A stretch of 64,000 nt of DNA, from positions 46,199 to 110,198 of the forward strand of contig JAMCQP010000038.1 in NCBI GenBank assembly GCA_023381695.1, written 5' to 3'. The position numbers were made by a program, and so were the translations under genes. Shown here one piece after another: positions 26,276-34,501 of the stretch. Source of the DNA: Bacillota bacterium (GTDB lineage: Bacteria; Bacillota; UBA5301; JAMCQP01). Below the pieces are notes generated by a model. The model saw nothing but the letters and a program-made list of their open reading frames with translations. It searched no databases and was not told the DNA's origin. Numbering within the stretch: the stretch's first letter is position 1; every line of letters begins with the position of its first letter.

Positions 26276-26330
26276 CGTGGTTGTCATGTAAAATAGGTAT
26301 GTATGTAGGAAAGAAGAGAGAGGGATCGCC

Positions 26331-27422
26331 GTGGCAAGGAGAGAACACGGGAGCCCCGGTAAAAGGGGAAGCGACGCCCAGGAGGCGGTGGCCGCCCGTT
26401 TGCGCCAGGGGCTGGTCGATGAATTGATCAGCAAAGGCTATATCGATCTCGATGACAGGCCGCTTGAAGAAGCCTTCCGGGCGGTGCCCCGACACCTCTT
26501 CGTGGCCGGGGTGGCCGATCCTGGTTATGCCTACCGGGACGAGGTGATACCGCTCAAGCCCGGCGCAAGCACAGTCTCGCAGCCGTCGGTGGTGGCGATC
26601 ATGTTGAAGGGATTGGAGCTTGAGCCGCGACTAAAGGTTCTGGAGATCGGCACGGCTTCCGGTTATTCCGCGGCGCTGCTGGCGGAACTGGTGGGCCCGG
26701 AGGGGAAAGTCTACACGGTGGAGATCGACCCCCAGCTTGCACAGCAGGCCAGGCAGGCCCTGGACCGGGCGGGATACCCGGGGGTGGAGGTCAGGGCCGG
26801 CGACGGCAGCCTCGGGCTGCCGGAAGAGGCGCCGTTTGACCGGATCGTGATCACCGCCACGACTGCCCGGATCTCGCCGCAACTGGTGGAACAGCTGGCG
26901 GTGGGCGGGGTGCTTCTGACGCCGTTCAACCTCCCCGGATTGCCCTCGCTCTTGCTGCGGTTGCGCAAAGAGGTCAACCCTGGAGAAGCGCCGGGTCGCC
27001 CGGCTCACCTGGACCACGGGGATCTCCGACTGGCAGGAGAGTTTGTGGGCGTGCCGGTCTGTTTCGTGCCCTTGCGGGGGGCTTACCGGGGAGATGATCG
27101 CCGTGGCGCGGATTCCGATGTTTTGGACCCCGATGGAGGCCGGGCGCTCGCCCGCGCTCTGGCTTTAGTTTTGAGGCGGATGCCGGGGTTGCCGCTGGAC
27201 GAACAGATGGGGCTTGGCCTCATGGGGGTTTGGAAATACCGGGAGGCTGCCGAAAGAATTGATGAAGACACGATTTTAAATGCCTGGCGGGCGGAGGGAC
27301 GCCCCGGACTGAAAAGGTTTGGCGTGGAGGTCGCTCCGGAGGCGCTCCGCTTGAAACAGGCCGTGGATCTTGAAAAGCTCAGGATCTTTGTTAAAAGTCT
27401 CGGAAATCAGGTCGACATTTAG
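26331..27422 (+). CDS. Protein-L-isoaspartate O-methyltransferase family protein
   Basis: 363-residue SAM-dependent methyltransferase of the PCMT family, which methylates isoaspartyl residues to start protein repair. N-terminal part: FRAVPRHLFV and AYRDEVIPLK; STVSQPSVVAIML; SAM-binding motif VLEIGTASGYSAALLAELVG and YTVEIDPQLAQQA; DRIVITATTARISPQLVEQLAVGG. It is about 140 residues longer than E. coli Pcm, with a C-terminal extension that I do not recognise, as seen in several Firmicute and actinobacterial homologues. The GTG start follows AGAGAGGGAT. It begins 55 nt after the terminator and is followed by pspC-like genes in the same direction. Confidence 0.88.
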   Translation: MARREHGSPGKRGSDAQEAVAARLRQGLVDELISKGYIDLDDRPLEEAFRAVPRHLFVAGVADPGYAYRDEVIPLKPGASTVSQPSVVAIMLKGLELEPRLKVLEIGTASGYSAALLAELVGPEGKVYTVEIDPQLAQQARQALDRAGYPGVEVRAGDGSLGLPEEAPFDRIVITATTARISPQLVEQLAVGGVLLTPFNLPGLPSLLLRLRKEVNPGEAPGRPAHLDHGDLRLAGEFVGVPVCFVPLRGAYRGDDRRGADSDVLDPDGGRALARALALVLRRMPGLPLDEQMGLGLMGVWKYREAAERIDEDTILNAWRAEGRPGLKRFGVEVAPEALRLKQAVDLEKLRIFVKSLGNQVDI

Positions 27423-27435
27423 GGGAGGAACGGTT

Positions 27436-27939
27436 ATGAACAGAAAGCTGTACCGGTCGAAGACCGATTGCATCATCGCCGGGGTGGCCGGCGGGTTGGC
27501 GGATTACTTCGAGATCGATGTCACGATTGTCAGGTTGTTGTGGGTAATGGCGGTCTTCCTGGGCGGCACGGGGGTTCTGGCTTACCTGGCGGCCTGGCTG
27601 ATCATCCCGCCGGCGCCGGATTCACCTCTGGAAAGGCGAGATCCAGGAGCCCAACCGATTGGGACGGGGGCGGGCCAGGGCGACACAACAGAGCAGGGCC
27701 ATGCCTCTGAACAGGGCTATATATCCGAACAGGGCCGCACAGAGGTCCACAACCACAACAGGTACAGCGCCGAATACCGGCGGCGGACCTTCGGCTGGAT
27801 TCTGATCGTCATCGGCATCCTCTTTCTGGTGCGCAACTACTGGCCCTGGGTGGATATGGACCTCTTCTGGCCGGTAATCCTGGTGCTGATCGGCGTGGTA
27901 TTGATCGCCGGAGGGTTCAAGGGGGGAAGAAGAGCGTGA
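27436..27939 (+). CDS. PspC-domain membrane protein
   Basis: 167-residue membrane protein. N-terminal PspC domain: KLYRSKTDCIIAGVAGGLADYF with one long transmembrane segment (VRLLWVMAVFLGGTGVLAYLAAWLII), then a hydrophilic linker rich in Gln/Gly/Glu repeats (EQGHASEQGYISEQGRTE), then a second hydrophobic pair (FGWILIVIGILFLVRNYW, FWPVILVLIGVVLIAG) resembling LiaI/DUF5668. ATG 27436 follows AGGGGAGGAA. The stop overlaps the GTG of the next gene. PspC-like proteins sense or report envelope stress; pairing with a LiaF-like protein supports a membrane-stress role. Confidence 0.88.
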   Translation: MNRKLYRSKTDCIIAGVAGGLADYFEIDVTIVRLLWVMAVFLGGTGVLAYLAAWLIIPPAPDSPLERRDPGAQPIGTGAGQGDTTEQGHASEQGYISEQGRTEVHNHNRYSAEYRRRTFGWILIVIGILFLVRNYWPWVDMDLFWPVILVLIGVVLIAGGFKGGRRA

Positions 27940-28895
27940 ACATCAATTACGAGCGATTTACCAGCGGTTTGATCCTGATCTTTATCGGGGTGGTCTTTCT
28001 CTTTATCAATTACGGCTACCTGGACTGGGCTGTCTGGCGGGTGCTGGTGGATCTGTGGCCAGTCCTTTTGATCCTGTTTGGCGTCAAGATGCTCCTGGGG
28101 AGGAAGGCCGGGTTTTTTGCGACGCTGGCGGTGCTGGTGCTATTCCTGGGGTTTGCTTTCTGGCAGGGGGCTGCGTCTCCCGGGGAGAGCCGGTTCGGGA
28201 AATGGTATGAGGGCTGGTCCGGCGAGCGGGTTAACCCGCGGGACCGCGCGGAACGGACGGTCAAGCTGGAGGAGCCCTTGCCCAGGGGGGTTACCGAGGC
28301 CGGGGTAAGGGTCCAGTTCGGGGCGGGGAGGCTGACCATCGAGGATACCACCGGCGCGCTGGTCTCGGGCAGCTTTACCGGTTCCGGCTGGCGTAAACCG
28401 GAGATCCGTTGGCAGGATCGGCACGGAGAAAAGGCGGAGGTGGAGATCCGGGAGTCCGTCAACTGGCGGCCCAACCTGGGTTCCAGCCGGGGGGCGACCT
28501 GGCTGCTCAAGCTGAACAACCGCATCCCCCTGGATCTGCGCCTGGAGCTGGGCGCCGGCTCAAGCTATCTGGATCTCTCCCAGTACCGGATCCGGGACCT
28601 GCGCATGCAGGTGGGCGCCAGTTCGTCCTACGTGAAACTGGGTGGCCTGGAGCAACATGTGAAAGTCTCCGTGGAATCCGGGGCATCACACATGACCCTC
28701 TCGGTGCCGCGTGATTCGGGCCTCAAGATCGCCATGGACGGCGCGCTGGTCTCCCTGAAAGGGAACAACTTCAGCCAGGCGGGACTTGTCCGCTCGGGCG
28801 ACCTGTACACTTCGCCGAATTATGCCACCGCCAGGAACAAGATCGACATGGACATCTCCGCGGGAGCGGCCAGCTTTGAGCTGATGTTTTATTGA
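27936..28895 (+). CDS. LiaF-like/toastrack membrane protein
   Basis: 319-residue protein with three N-terminal hydrophobic segments (LILIFIGVVFLFINYGYL, LWPVLLILFGVKMLLG, FFATLAVLVLFLGFAF) and a C-terminal beta-helical 'toastrack' type region (LGAGSSYLDLSQYRIRDL, VSVESGASHMTLSVP). This is the layout of LiaF-related proteins, which inhibit or tune envelope-stress two-component systems; no histidine kinase or regulator is adjacent here. GTG 27936 overlaps the pspC stop by four bases, so the genes are translationally coupled. Confidence 0.8.
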   Translation: MNINYERFTSGLILIFIGVVFLFINYGYLDWAVWRVLVDLWPVLLILFGVKMLLGRKAGFFATLAVLVLFLGFAFWQGAASPGESRFGKWYEGWSGERVNPRDRAERTVKLEEPLPRGVTEAGVRVQFGAGRLTIEDTTGALVSGSFTGSGWRKPEIRWQDRHGEKAEVEIRESVNWRPNLGSSRGATWLLKLNNRIPLDLRLELGAGSSYLDLSQYRIRDLRMQVGASSSYVKLGGLEQHVKVSVESGASHMTLSVPRDSGLKIAMDGALVSLKGNNFSQAGLVRSGDLYTSPNYATARNKIDMDISAGAASFELMFY

Positions 28896-28973
28896 GTTAA
28901 CAAAACTATCCATGCGTGATAATATAATAGTAAATTAAATGCAATTGCAGTAAACACAAGTATACAATTTTTT

Positions 28974-29108
28974 CCCCGAAAGGGCAAACCCGTCGAAAGA
29001 CGGGGACGCAAAGCCACGGGTCTACAGCCGCAAAGAGTATGACATGTTGCCTGTTCTTCAGGCGGCGCCATTGTTGCGGCCAGGATCGCCGGGTTCCCGA
29101 AGGTGGAG
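28974..29108 (+). promoter_or_regulatory. Cyclic-di-GMP-I (GEMM) riboswitch aptamer
   Basis: The conserved GEMM-I core is plain: AGGGCAAACC, hairpin CGTCGAAAGACG, GGGACGCAAAGCC, then a second variable stem and GCCGGGTTCCCGAAGG, matching the 3' tetraloop-receptor segment GCGGGGTTACCGATGG of the Vc2 aptamer. The second stem is longer than in Vc2. Boundaries are approximate. The terminator at 29121 forms the expression platform, and the controlled gene is the secretin at 29221, fitting c-di-GMP control of type IV pili. Confidence 0.93.
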
Positions 29109-29120
29109 CAACGATTGACA

Positions 29121-29154
29121 GCCTGCTCTTCGGGTTTCGGGGGAGCAGGCTTTT
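29121..29154 (+). terminator. Expression-platform terminator of the c-di-GMP riboswitch
   Basis: Perfect 8-bp stem GCCTGCTC/GAGCAGGC, 14-nt loop, then TTTTGGTGTT, lying between aptamer and the first coding gene. Confidence 0.85.
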
Positions 29155-29220
29155 GGTGTTCGATAATGACGGCCCCTTTATTCTTATCAAGCCATCTGAC
29201 TGATACACGGACGTGAGGAG

Positions 29221-30672
29221 ATGGATCGGGTGCACCTGGATTCAAGGTCAAAGACAAGGGAAGTCGCTATCCTTGTAGTTTTTTTCGGGGCCTTGGTCTT
29301 TAGTTTTAATGCCTTAACCGCTCCAGTTGCGGCGCAGCCACTGCTATCCCAACTGGCCCAATTAGGCCAGGAGCCCCAGACATCCCATGAAGCGCGGATG
29401 ATTACCCGGATCCTGGCCCGGGAAACGAGCGATCAGGTGGAACTGGTGGTCAAAGGTACCAAGCTTCTCACCTACCAGCTTCGCCAGGATCGGGTTGGGG
29501 AAACAAGCGATCAATCGCCAGCCCAGAACCTGCTGTTTGAATTCCCCGACGCGGCTTTGCCGTCTGACTTTGCCGCGCCAGCGGTGGCCAATGAGTTCAT
29601 CAAGCAGGTGGAGGTTCGGGAGGATCAGGCGGCCCGGAAGGTAACCGTGGTGGTGACTCTGGCCCAACCGGCTTCCCCCCAGGTCTACCTTTCTCCGGAC
29701 GCCAAAGAAGTGCTGATCCAGTTTACAAAGATTTCATCTCAGAGTGCTCAGACTGATCAGGCAGCTCAGACGGTTCAGGCTACCACTCCATCTACCAGCC
29801 AGGCGTTGACTCCCTCACCCTTTCAAGTCTTTCCGCTGGTTTACGCCGATCCGGAAGCCGTGGCCGGCATTCTGAAGCGACTCATCCCGTATGGCGAAAA
29901 CAAGGTGCAGGTGGAAAAAGGCCGGCACGCCATCGTGGTTGCCGACCTGCCCACGGAAGCTCTGGCGGGGGTAAGGCAACTTCTGGCCTAGGTGGACAAG
30001 CCCCTCCCCCAGGTCTTTATCGATGCCCAGATCCTGGAGATCAACTCCGACGCCATCTCAAACCTCGGGGTGGGACTCAGCAACGCCCTGCTCACCACCG
30101 CCACCGAACAGAGCGAGACCTTCGGGCAGGTGCCCATGGAGATTCAGCCATTTGTGCGCTCGCCGATTGCCATCTCCGCCACGCTGAATATGCTCAAGGC
30201 GCAGGGCAAGGCCCGGGTCCTGGCCAACCCGCGGGTCACCACCATGGATGGCGAGGAAGCCTCGGTGGTCACCGGCGAGCGAATCCCGATCTTTGTGACC
30301 GAGACCAACGGAAACCAGACCTTTCAAATCAAGCAGGACATCGTGGCGGGCATTGAGCTGAAGATCACCCCCAGGGTCAATGAAGGGGAGATCATCACGA
30401 CCCGGATTCGCACCGAAGTCTCCAACATCACCGGGGTGACCAGCGCCGGTTACCCCACCACCAGTTCGCGGGAGGCCACCACCATCATCCGGGTGAAGGC
30501 CGGGGAGACCATCGTGATCGGCGGTTTGCTGGAGGACCGGACCATCAAGCAGACCAGCAAGCTTCCGCTGTTGGGGGATATCCCGTTTATAGGCCGGCTC
30601 TTTTCCAGCGTGCGGCAGGAGAACAAGCAGACGGAGCTATTCATCTTTATCACGCCGTATCTGGTCAAGTAG
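29221..30672 (+). pseudogene. Secretin (PilQ/GspD-like) interrupted by an in-frame TAG
   Basis: The two open segments 29221-29991 and 29992-30672 are in the same frame, separated only by TAG at 29989-29991. The first has a signal peptide (LVVFFGALVFSFNALTAPVAA), an AMIN-like beta domain and a secretin short domain (VFPLVYADPEAVAGILKRLIP). The second has the secretin core: VFIDAQILEINSDA, LANPRVTTMDGEEASVVTGERIP, and the C-terminal LPLLGDIPFIGRLFSS...TELFIFITPYLV. In intact relatives the junction reads like LLAQVDKPLPQV, so CAG to TAG is the simplest change. Without suppression the outer-membrane channel could not be made from one chain. Secretins build the outer-membrane pore of type IV pili or type II secretion; a c-di-GMP riboswitch lies upstream. 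Confidence 0.85.
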
Positions 30673-30696
30673 CCAAGTTTGAGGTGAATGGGCAGG

Positions 30697-31740
30697 ATGA
30701 AGCAAGCCATAAAGCTGTTGCTGTCGTTGGCACTTGTTCTGGCGGCGCTGTCCGGCATGGAGGCAGATATAAACGCTGCCGGCCGCAGCTCGGTCAGCGG
30801 CAGGGTACTATACAATGGCCAGGGGATCAGCGGGATAAAAGTTTACCTGGTGCCCGAGGCCGAAGTGGCCAAAATGCCGCGAAAGATTCCCGATGCGCGC
30901 GTTGCCGTGGGGGAGGGAGGCCTTACCAACGCCGAAGGCCGTTATACCATAACTGGCGTCCCGGAAGGAAGCTACCAGGTCTTTATCTTCGATGAACATG
31001 CCCCAAGCAGTTTTGTAGGCCAGCCGGGATTTTGGGGGGAGGTTGGAGAAAAAGTTCCTGAGGTGGGAGATGGCGCAACGGTAGCCCCCGATGTTGAATT
31101 AATAAGAGCTATCCAGACAAAATCGCCTCAAAACGGGGAAATTATGCCGAAAACACCGGTGGAATTCCTCTGGGAAACGTGACCGGGAGCCGCTTCTTAT
31201 ACCTTATCTATTTTTGACGCCCAAGGAAGATTGCTGCACGAGGAAAAAGGGATAACGGGCCCCAGCCAGAAAACCCTGTTCAGTTGGGCTTTGGGAGGGG
31301 TATTTACCTGGCAGGTCACTGCTTATAACCGTCAGGGTGGAATAATTGGCCAGAGTTTATTCCCCCCCGAAAAGAGGCCGGTATTTTTATTGGGACAGCC
31401 CAGCCGTCCACCTGTTTTGTGGTCGTTAATGGTGGGGGGAGAAACCGGTAATGGAAGACTCCGAAACCTGAAAAAGACCTTTTTGCGTACTGATGAAAGC
31501 GTGGTTGTCTGGCAGGAATGGGCAAATGTCCGTGGAGAACATGTCGTGGTTGCCAGGTTTTATAATCCGCTGGGCCAGCAATATCACGAAATTCGGAGCA
31601 TAATACGTCCTTCAAGTTTAAAGACCGGGCAATGGATCAATATTGCCGGACATAGGGCGGCAGAAATCCCGGGACAATGGAAAGTGGAGATTTGGGTAGA
31701 TAATCAGTTATTAAGGACCGAAACCTTTGAGGAGGAGGCT
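30697..31740 (+). pseudogene. Exported CarboxypepD_reg/FN3-like protein, interrupted by in-frame TGA
   Basis: Open segments before and after TGA 31180-31182 share one frame. Signal peptide MKQAIKLLLSLALVLAALSG...NAA; then a carboxypeptidase-regulatory-like beta sandwich (SGRVLYNGQGISGIKVYLV, NAEGRYTITGVPEGSYQVFIF). Around the stop the sequence reads VEFLWET-stop-PGAASYTLSIFDAQG, the normal flow of an FN3/Ig-like domain. A further beta domain (ESVVVWQEWANVRGEHVVVARF, WKVEIWVDNQLLRTETF) follows. After about 31740 the frame enters Rhs-derived sequence of the other strand and loses similarity, so the 3' end is probably replaced. It starts 25 nt after the secretin. A surface or pilus-associated role is possible. 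Confidence 0.65.
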
Positions 31741-31980
31741 GAGAACCGCCGCCGCCGCCTTCCTGGTCATAGGCAAACTCCACCCGTGGTGGAGAATCAG
31801 TCATACCTCGATGACCACTCCAGGATCCCGGCAAAGAAGCCGCCAAAGTTGGGTGGGCAACCGCGTCAAGATGTCCAGCCCCCCGGAAACAACAAGCAAA
31901 AGGACGGCCAGCGGGTCGTAGCCGTAAGCCGTAACCCGGCCCAGGGCATCCACCGGCGTAGTTGGTCGCCTTGCCCATGG
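31735..31980 (-). pseudogene. Rhs/YD-repeat debris, minus strand
   Basis: Short Rhs-like pieces in two minus-strand frames: DALGRVTAYGYDPLA (from about 31950 downwards) and RVEFAYDQEGGG (about 31780-31745). Both are typical YD-repeat phrases, but frame and continuity are lost. This is opposite in orientation to the Rhs segment at 33588, which suggests inversion or separate insertions. Confidence 0.5.
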
Positions 31981-32302
31981 TCTAATTGGTGGGCAAACAG
32001 CAAGTGGAAAAATAATTGAGGAAAATAGTATTTTCGTAGCTCTTCCTTCAAGAAGCGCATTAGGTCGTTGGGTGGAGGTCAAATACAAAGATAAAAGTAT
32101 TAAATCGGAGGTTTGGGATGTTGGCCCTTGGAATGAAAATGACCCATATTGGGAAAAAGGAACCAGGCCCTTAGCCGAAGAAGGAATAAGCAAATCTATG
32201 AAAGGCACCAATGGAGCCGGTATGGATCTTTCCGACGCTTTATTTGAGGCATTGGGAATGAAAGACAACGATTGGGTTAGATGGCGATTCGTTACACCGT
32301 AA
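31950..32302 (+). pseudogene. Fragment with RlpA-like double-psi beta-barrel motif
   Basis: An open frame without a credible start encodes LIGGQTASGKIIEENSIFVALPS, RWVEVKYKDKSIKSEVWDVGP and NGAGMDLSDALFEALGM. The TASG opening, the central DVGPW strand and the DLSDALFEALG ending resemble RlpA-like double-psi barrel (lytic transglycosylase-type) domains. The 5' part runs into Rhs debris, so the piece may be a detached C-terminal effector domain of an Rhs protein or the end of an unrelated enzyme. A GTG at 32072 is internal to the domain. GC content falls here compared with flanks. Confidence 0.45.
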
Positions 32303-32341
32303 GGGCTTTGGTTTATTCAAATGGTTATGGAGGTAGGAGAA

Positions 32342-33238
32342 ATGCGCTCAAAGATGATTCTGAGTTTGCTTGTTTCTTTGACTATAATAGTCGGCGCTTC
32401 CTTTGGCCTTGTGGCTAGCCAAGAAAAAGAAGAGATTCTTTTTGTTAAAGCCTCATCAATAGGAAAGGGAGGAGATCTCTGGTCAATTAAGATTGACAGA
32501 ACTAACCTTCGCCAGTTAACAAACAATGGAAATATCATTTCCGGAAGCTGGTCCCCTGATCGGAAGTTTTTAGCATATGGCACCAAGGTCGATGGGGCTC
32601 TAGGTGCTATCTGGATTCAGAAAATCAATGCTCCTACAAGTGCTAAACGGCTCAGTAGCGAGAAAGGTAATGCAGATCCGGTTTGGTCACCAAGCGGAAA
32701 GCAAATTGCCTTTGTGAGCTGGAATAATGGCAGCTATAGTTTGATGTTGGCAGACGTAGAAACTTATAACATAAAGACAATTTATACCTCTAAGGAACCA
32801 CTTTCCAAACCAAATTGGGCACCTGATGGGAAAAGCATTGCTATTACCGAAGGCTTCAATATTGGCTATGGAATTATCGTTGTTAAACTTTCTGGAGAAA
32901 AAGAAGAGATCACGGAGAGATACCATTCACAAAACCCAGCTTGGGATTGGACTGGCGAAAACCTGGTTTATAACAATTACTTTACAAATAATGGAACGCA
33001 AAAAGAAGAGGAAAAGGAATTGGGAATATGGATTTGGAATCGACTGTCGAAGGAAAAAATTAATATAATATCTGGTAGTCTGGAGGAGCAGCCAATCCAA
33101 CCAGTTTGGTCAAGAGATAATTCCCAAATTGCATATGTGGTTGTTAAAAGAAAAAGCCCACCAAGTATTTGGATTACAAGTCGTGATGGGAAGAGGAAAT
33201 TTAAGCTTTTTGAAGGAGGATACAACCTTTTCTGGTAA
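32342..33238 (+). CDS. Exported TolB/WD40-like beta-propeller protein
   Basis: 298-residue protein with a signal sequence (MRSKMILSLLVSLTIIVGASFGLVAS) and repeated PD40-type blades: SWSPDRKFLAYGT, VWSPSGKQIAFVSW, NWAPDGKSIAI, PAWDWTGENLVYN, VWSRDNSQIAYVV. ATG 32342 follows GGAGGTAGGAGA. The gene is clearly AT-richer than the window average, with many AAA/ATT codons, which suggests acquisition from elsewhere. There is no lipobox. Function unknown; propellers of this kind scaffold protein interactions. It lies between remnants of Rhs and IS elements, so it may be cargo of the same accessory region. Confidence 0.75.
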   Translation: MRSKMILSLLVSLTIIVGASFGLVASQEKEEILFVKASSIGKGGDLWSIKIDRTNLRQLTNNGNIISGSWSPDRKFLAYGTKVDGALGAIWIQKINAPTSAKRLSSEKGNADPVWSPSGKQIAFVSWNNGSYSLMLADVETYNIKTIYTSKEPLSKPNWAPDGKSIAITEGFNIGYGIIVVKLSGEKEEITERYHSQNPAWDWTGENLVYNNYFTNNGTQKEEEKELGIWIWNRLSKEKINIISGSLEEQPIQPVWSRDNSQIAYVVVKRKSPPSIWITSRDGKRKFKLFEGGYNLFW

Positions 33239-33417
33239 TACTAACATTTCCAACTGATGTCGGCAAGGGTGCAGTTTCTAACAATCCTTGACGCAGTCTT
33301 CTCAGATTCCATGACCGGGCAGGTAGGAACTTCTTCCTACCCGCCCGCCTGCCATTATGACCCATTTCCAAGGAGCAACTTGGTAGCGGTGTCAGACACA
33401 TTTCATCCTGGATAGCC
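33239..33417. other. Intergenic stretch with hairpin at 33317-33346
   Basis: No gene seen. It contains an inverted repeat GGTAGGAA/TTCCTACC with a 4-nt loop flanked by GGGC/CGCCC, and then TGTCAGACACATTT, which may derive from the end of the neighbouring insertion sequence. No T-tract follows the hairpin. Confidence 0.35.
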
Positions 33418-33590
33418 TTGAGGCTTGCCCCCAAGTCTCTGCAACGGAAGATGCACAGGCGGCTGATGAATGAACTGGCGCAGGATTTTGATACGCAGGC
33501 GCCTAAGGCGGTGGAACGGCTTGATGAGGCTGGCTTTGAAGACGCCATGGGAGTAATGGCGCTACCTGAGCCTTACGCCAGCGAGATTTG
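33418..33590 (+). mobile_element. IS256-type (mutator) transposase remnant
   Basis: The frame encodes LQRKMHRRLMNELAQDF, APKAVERLDEAGFEDAMGVM and ALPEPYA. From memory, IS256-group transposases contain APKAV-x-x-LEEGFEDA-x-x-VLALPE-K/Y shortly before the LRTTN-x-x-ER block. Only about 57 codons survive; the LRTTN block is missing because the sequence switches directly into Rhs coding sequence at about 33588. Confidence 0.55.
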
Positions 33591-34499
33591 CTTGTCTACA
33601 ATCCGGCCAGCCATGTGACCACCCGGACGGACGCCAGGGGCAATACCACCACCTTCTACTACAATGCCACCGGCAACGTAACCCGCGAGGTGGAGCCGCT
33701 GGGCCATGAGGCCCGGACGACCTGGGATGCGGCGTACAACAAGACCAGCATCACCAACGCCCGCGGACAGGTCTTCGCTTTTGCCTATGATGGCAAACAG
33801 AACCTGACCAGGGTCACCGATCCGCTGGGCGGCATTACCCAATTGGAATACGATCCGGTCTTTAACAAGGTCAAGCGGGTGATCGATCCCAAGCATCAGG
33901 AGTTCCGCCTGGAATATGACAGCCGGGGCAACCTGGTGGCAATCACCGGTGCCCTGGGGCGGGTCACCAGGTTTAGCCACGATGGCGCGGGCCCTGAAAG
34001 TCTGCATCGTTATCAATATGTCTACAACAATCCAATTAATTACCTTGACCCTTATGGATTTTCAACATGGGTAGAAACTTTACGTTACCCAGCAACTTTA
34101 ATCCTTACCGCGACAGCAGTTGCAGTAACAACCGCGGTTGTAATTGATACAACAGCTGAAGTTATTTATAATGCCGCGAAAGATCTAATAATGCATGCCA
34201 AAGAGGATTCAAGCGATGATTCGAAAGAAGGTGAAGATGATGCTACCCCTCCTGGGTATGATCCCGATACCTGGACAAGAGGTAGGCCTAGCAGGCCGAC
34301 CGAACCAAAAGATAGTTATTATGACCCCCAGAAGGGCGAATGGCACTACCATCCAGAAGATGAATACCATAACCCACATTGGGATTATAAAGCACCGGGT
34401 AGAAAGAATAACCCTTGGAAACGTATTCCTATAGATGATAAACCACCGCTTAAACCAGCACCAAATCCGACAACTAATAATCAATGCGGAGGAAATTGA
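33588..34499 (+). CDS. Truncated Rhs protein tip with putative C-terminal toxin domain
   Basis: 303-codon frame with no authentic start: it opens inside YD repeats (TDARGNTTTFYYNATGNVTREVEPLG, YDGKQNLTRVTDPLGGITQLEYD). At about 34000 the repeats jump from TRFSHDGAG to PESLHRYQYVYNNPINYLDPYG, the standard end of the Rhs core, so an internal segment of the core has been deleted. After DPYG comes a variable AT-rich C-terminal region of about 145 residues with a hydrophobic stretch (ATLILTATAVAVTTAVVI), an acidic linker and a terminal domain containing YDPQKGEWHYHPEDEYHNP, HWDYKAPG. His/Asp/Trp-rich ends of this kind occur in polymorphic nuclease toxins. The probable immunity gene follows 2 nt later. 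As it stands the protein is probably not delivered. Confidence 0.7.
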   Translation: MLVYNPASHVTTRTDARGNTTTFYYNATGNVTREVEPLGHEARTTWDAAYNKTSITNARGQVFAFAYDGKQNLTRVTDPLGGITQLEYDPVFNKVKRVIDPKHQEFRLEYDSRGNLVAITGALGRVTRFSHDGAGPESLHRYQYVYNNPINYLDPYGFSTWVETLRYPATLILTATAVAVTTAVVIDTTAEVIYNAAKDLIMHAKEDSSDDSKEGEDDATPPGYDPDTWTRGRPSRPTEPKDSYYDPQKGEWHYHPEDEYHNPHWDYKAPGRKNNPWKRIPIDDKPPLKPAPNPTTNNQCGGN

Positions 34500-34501
34500 A
34501 T

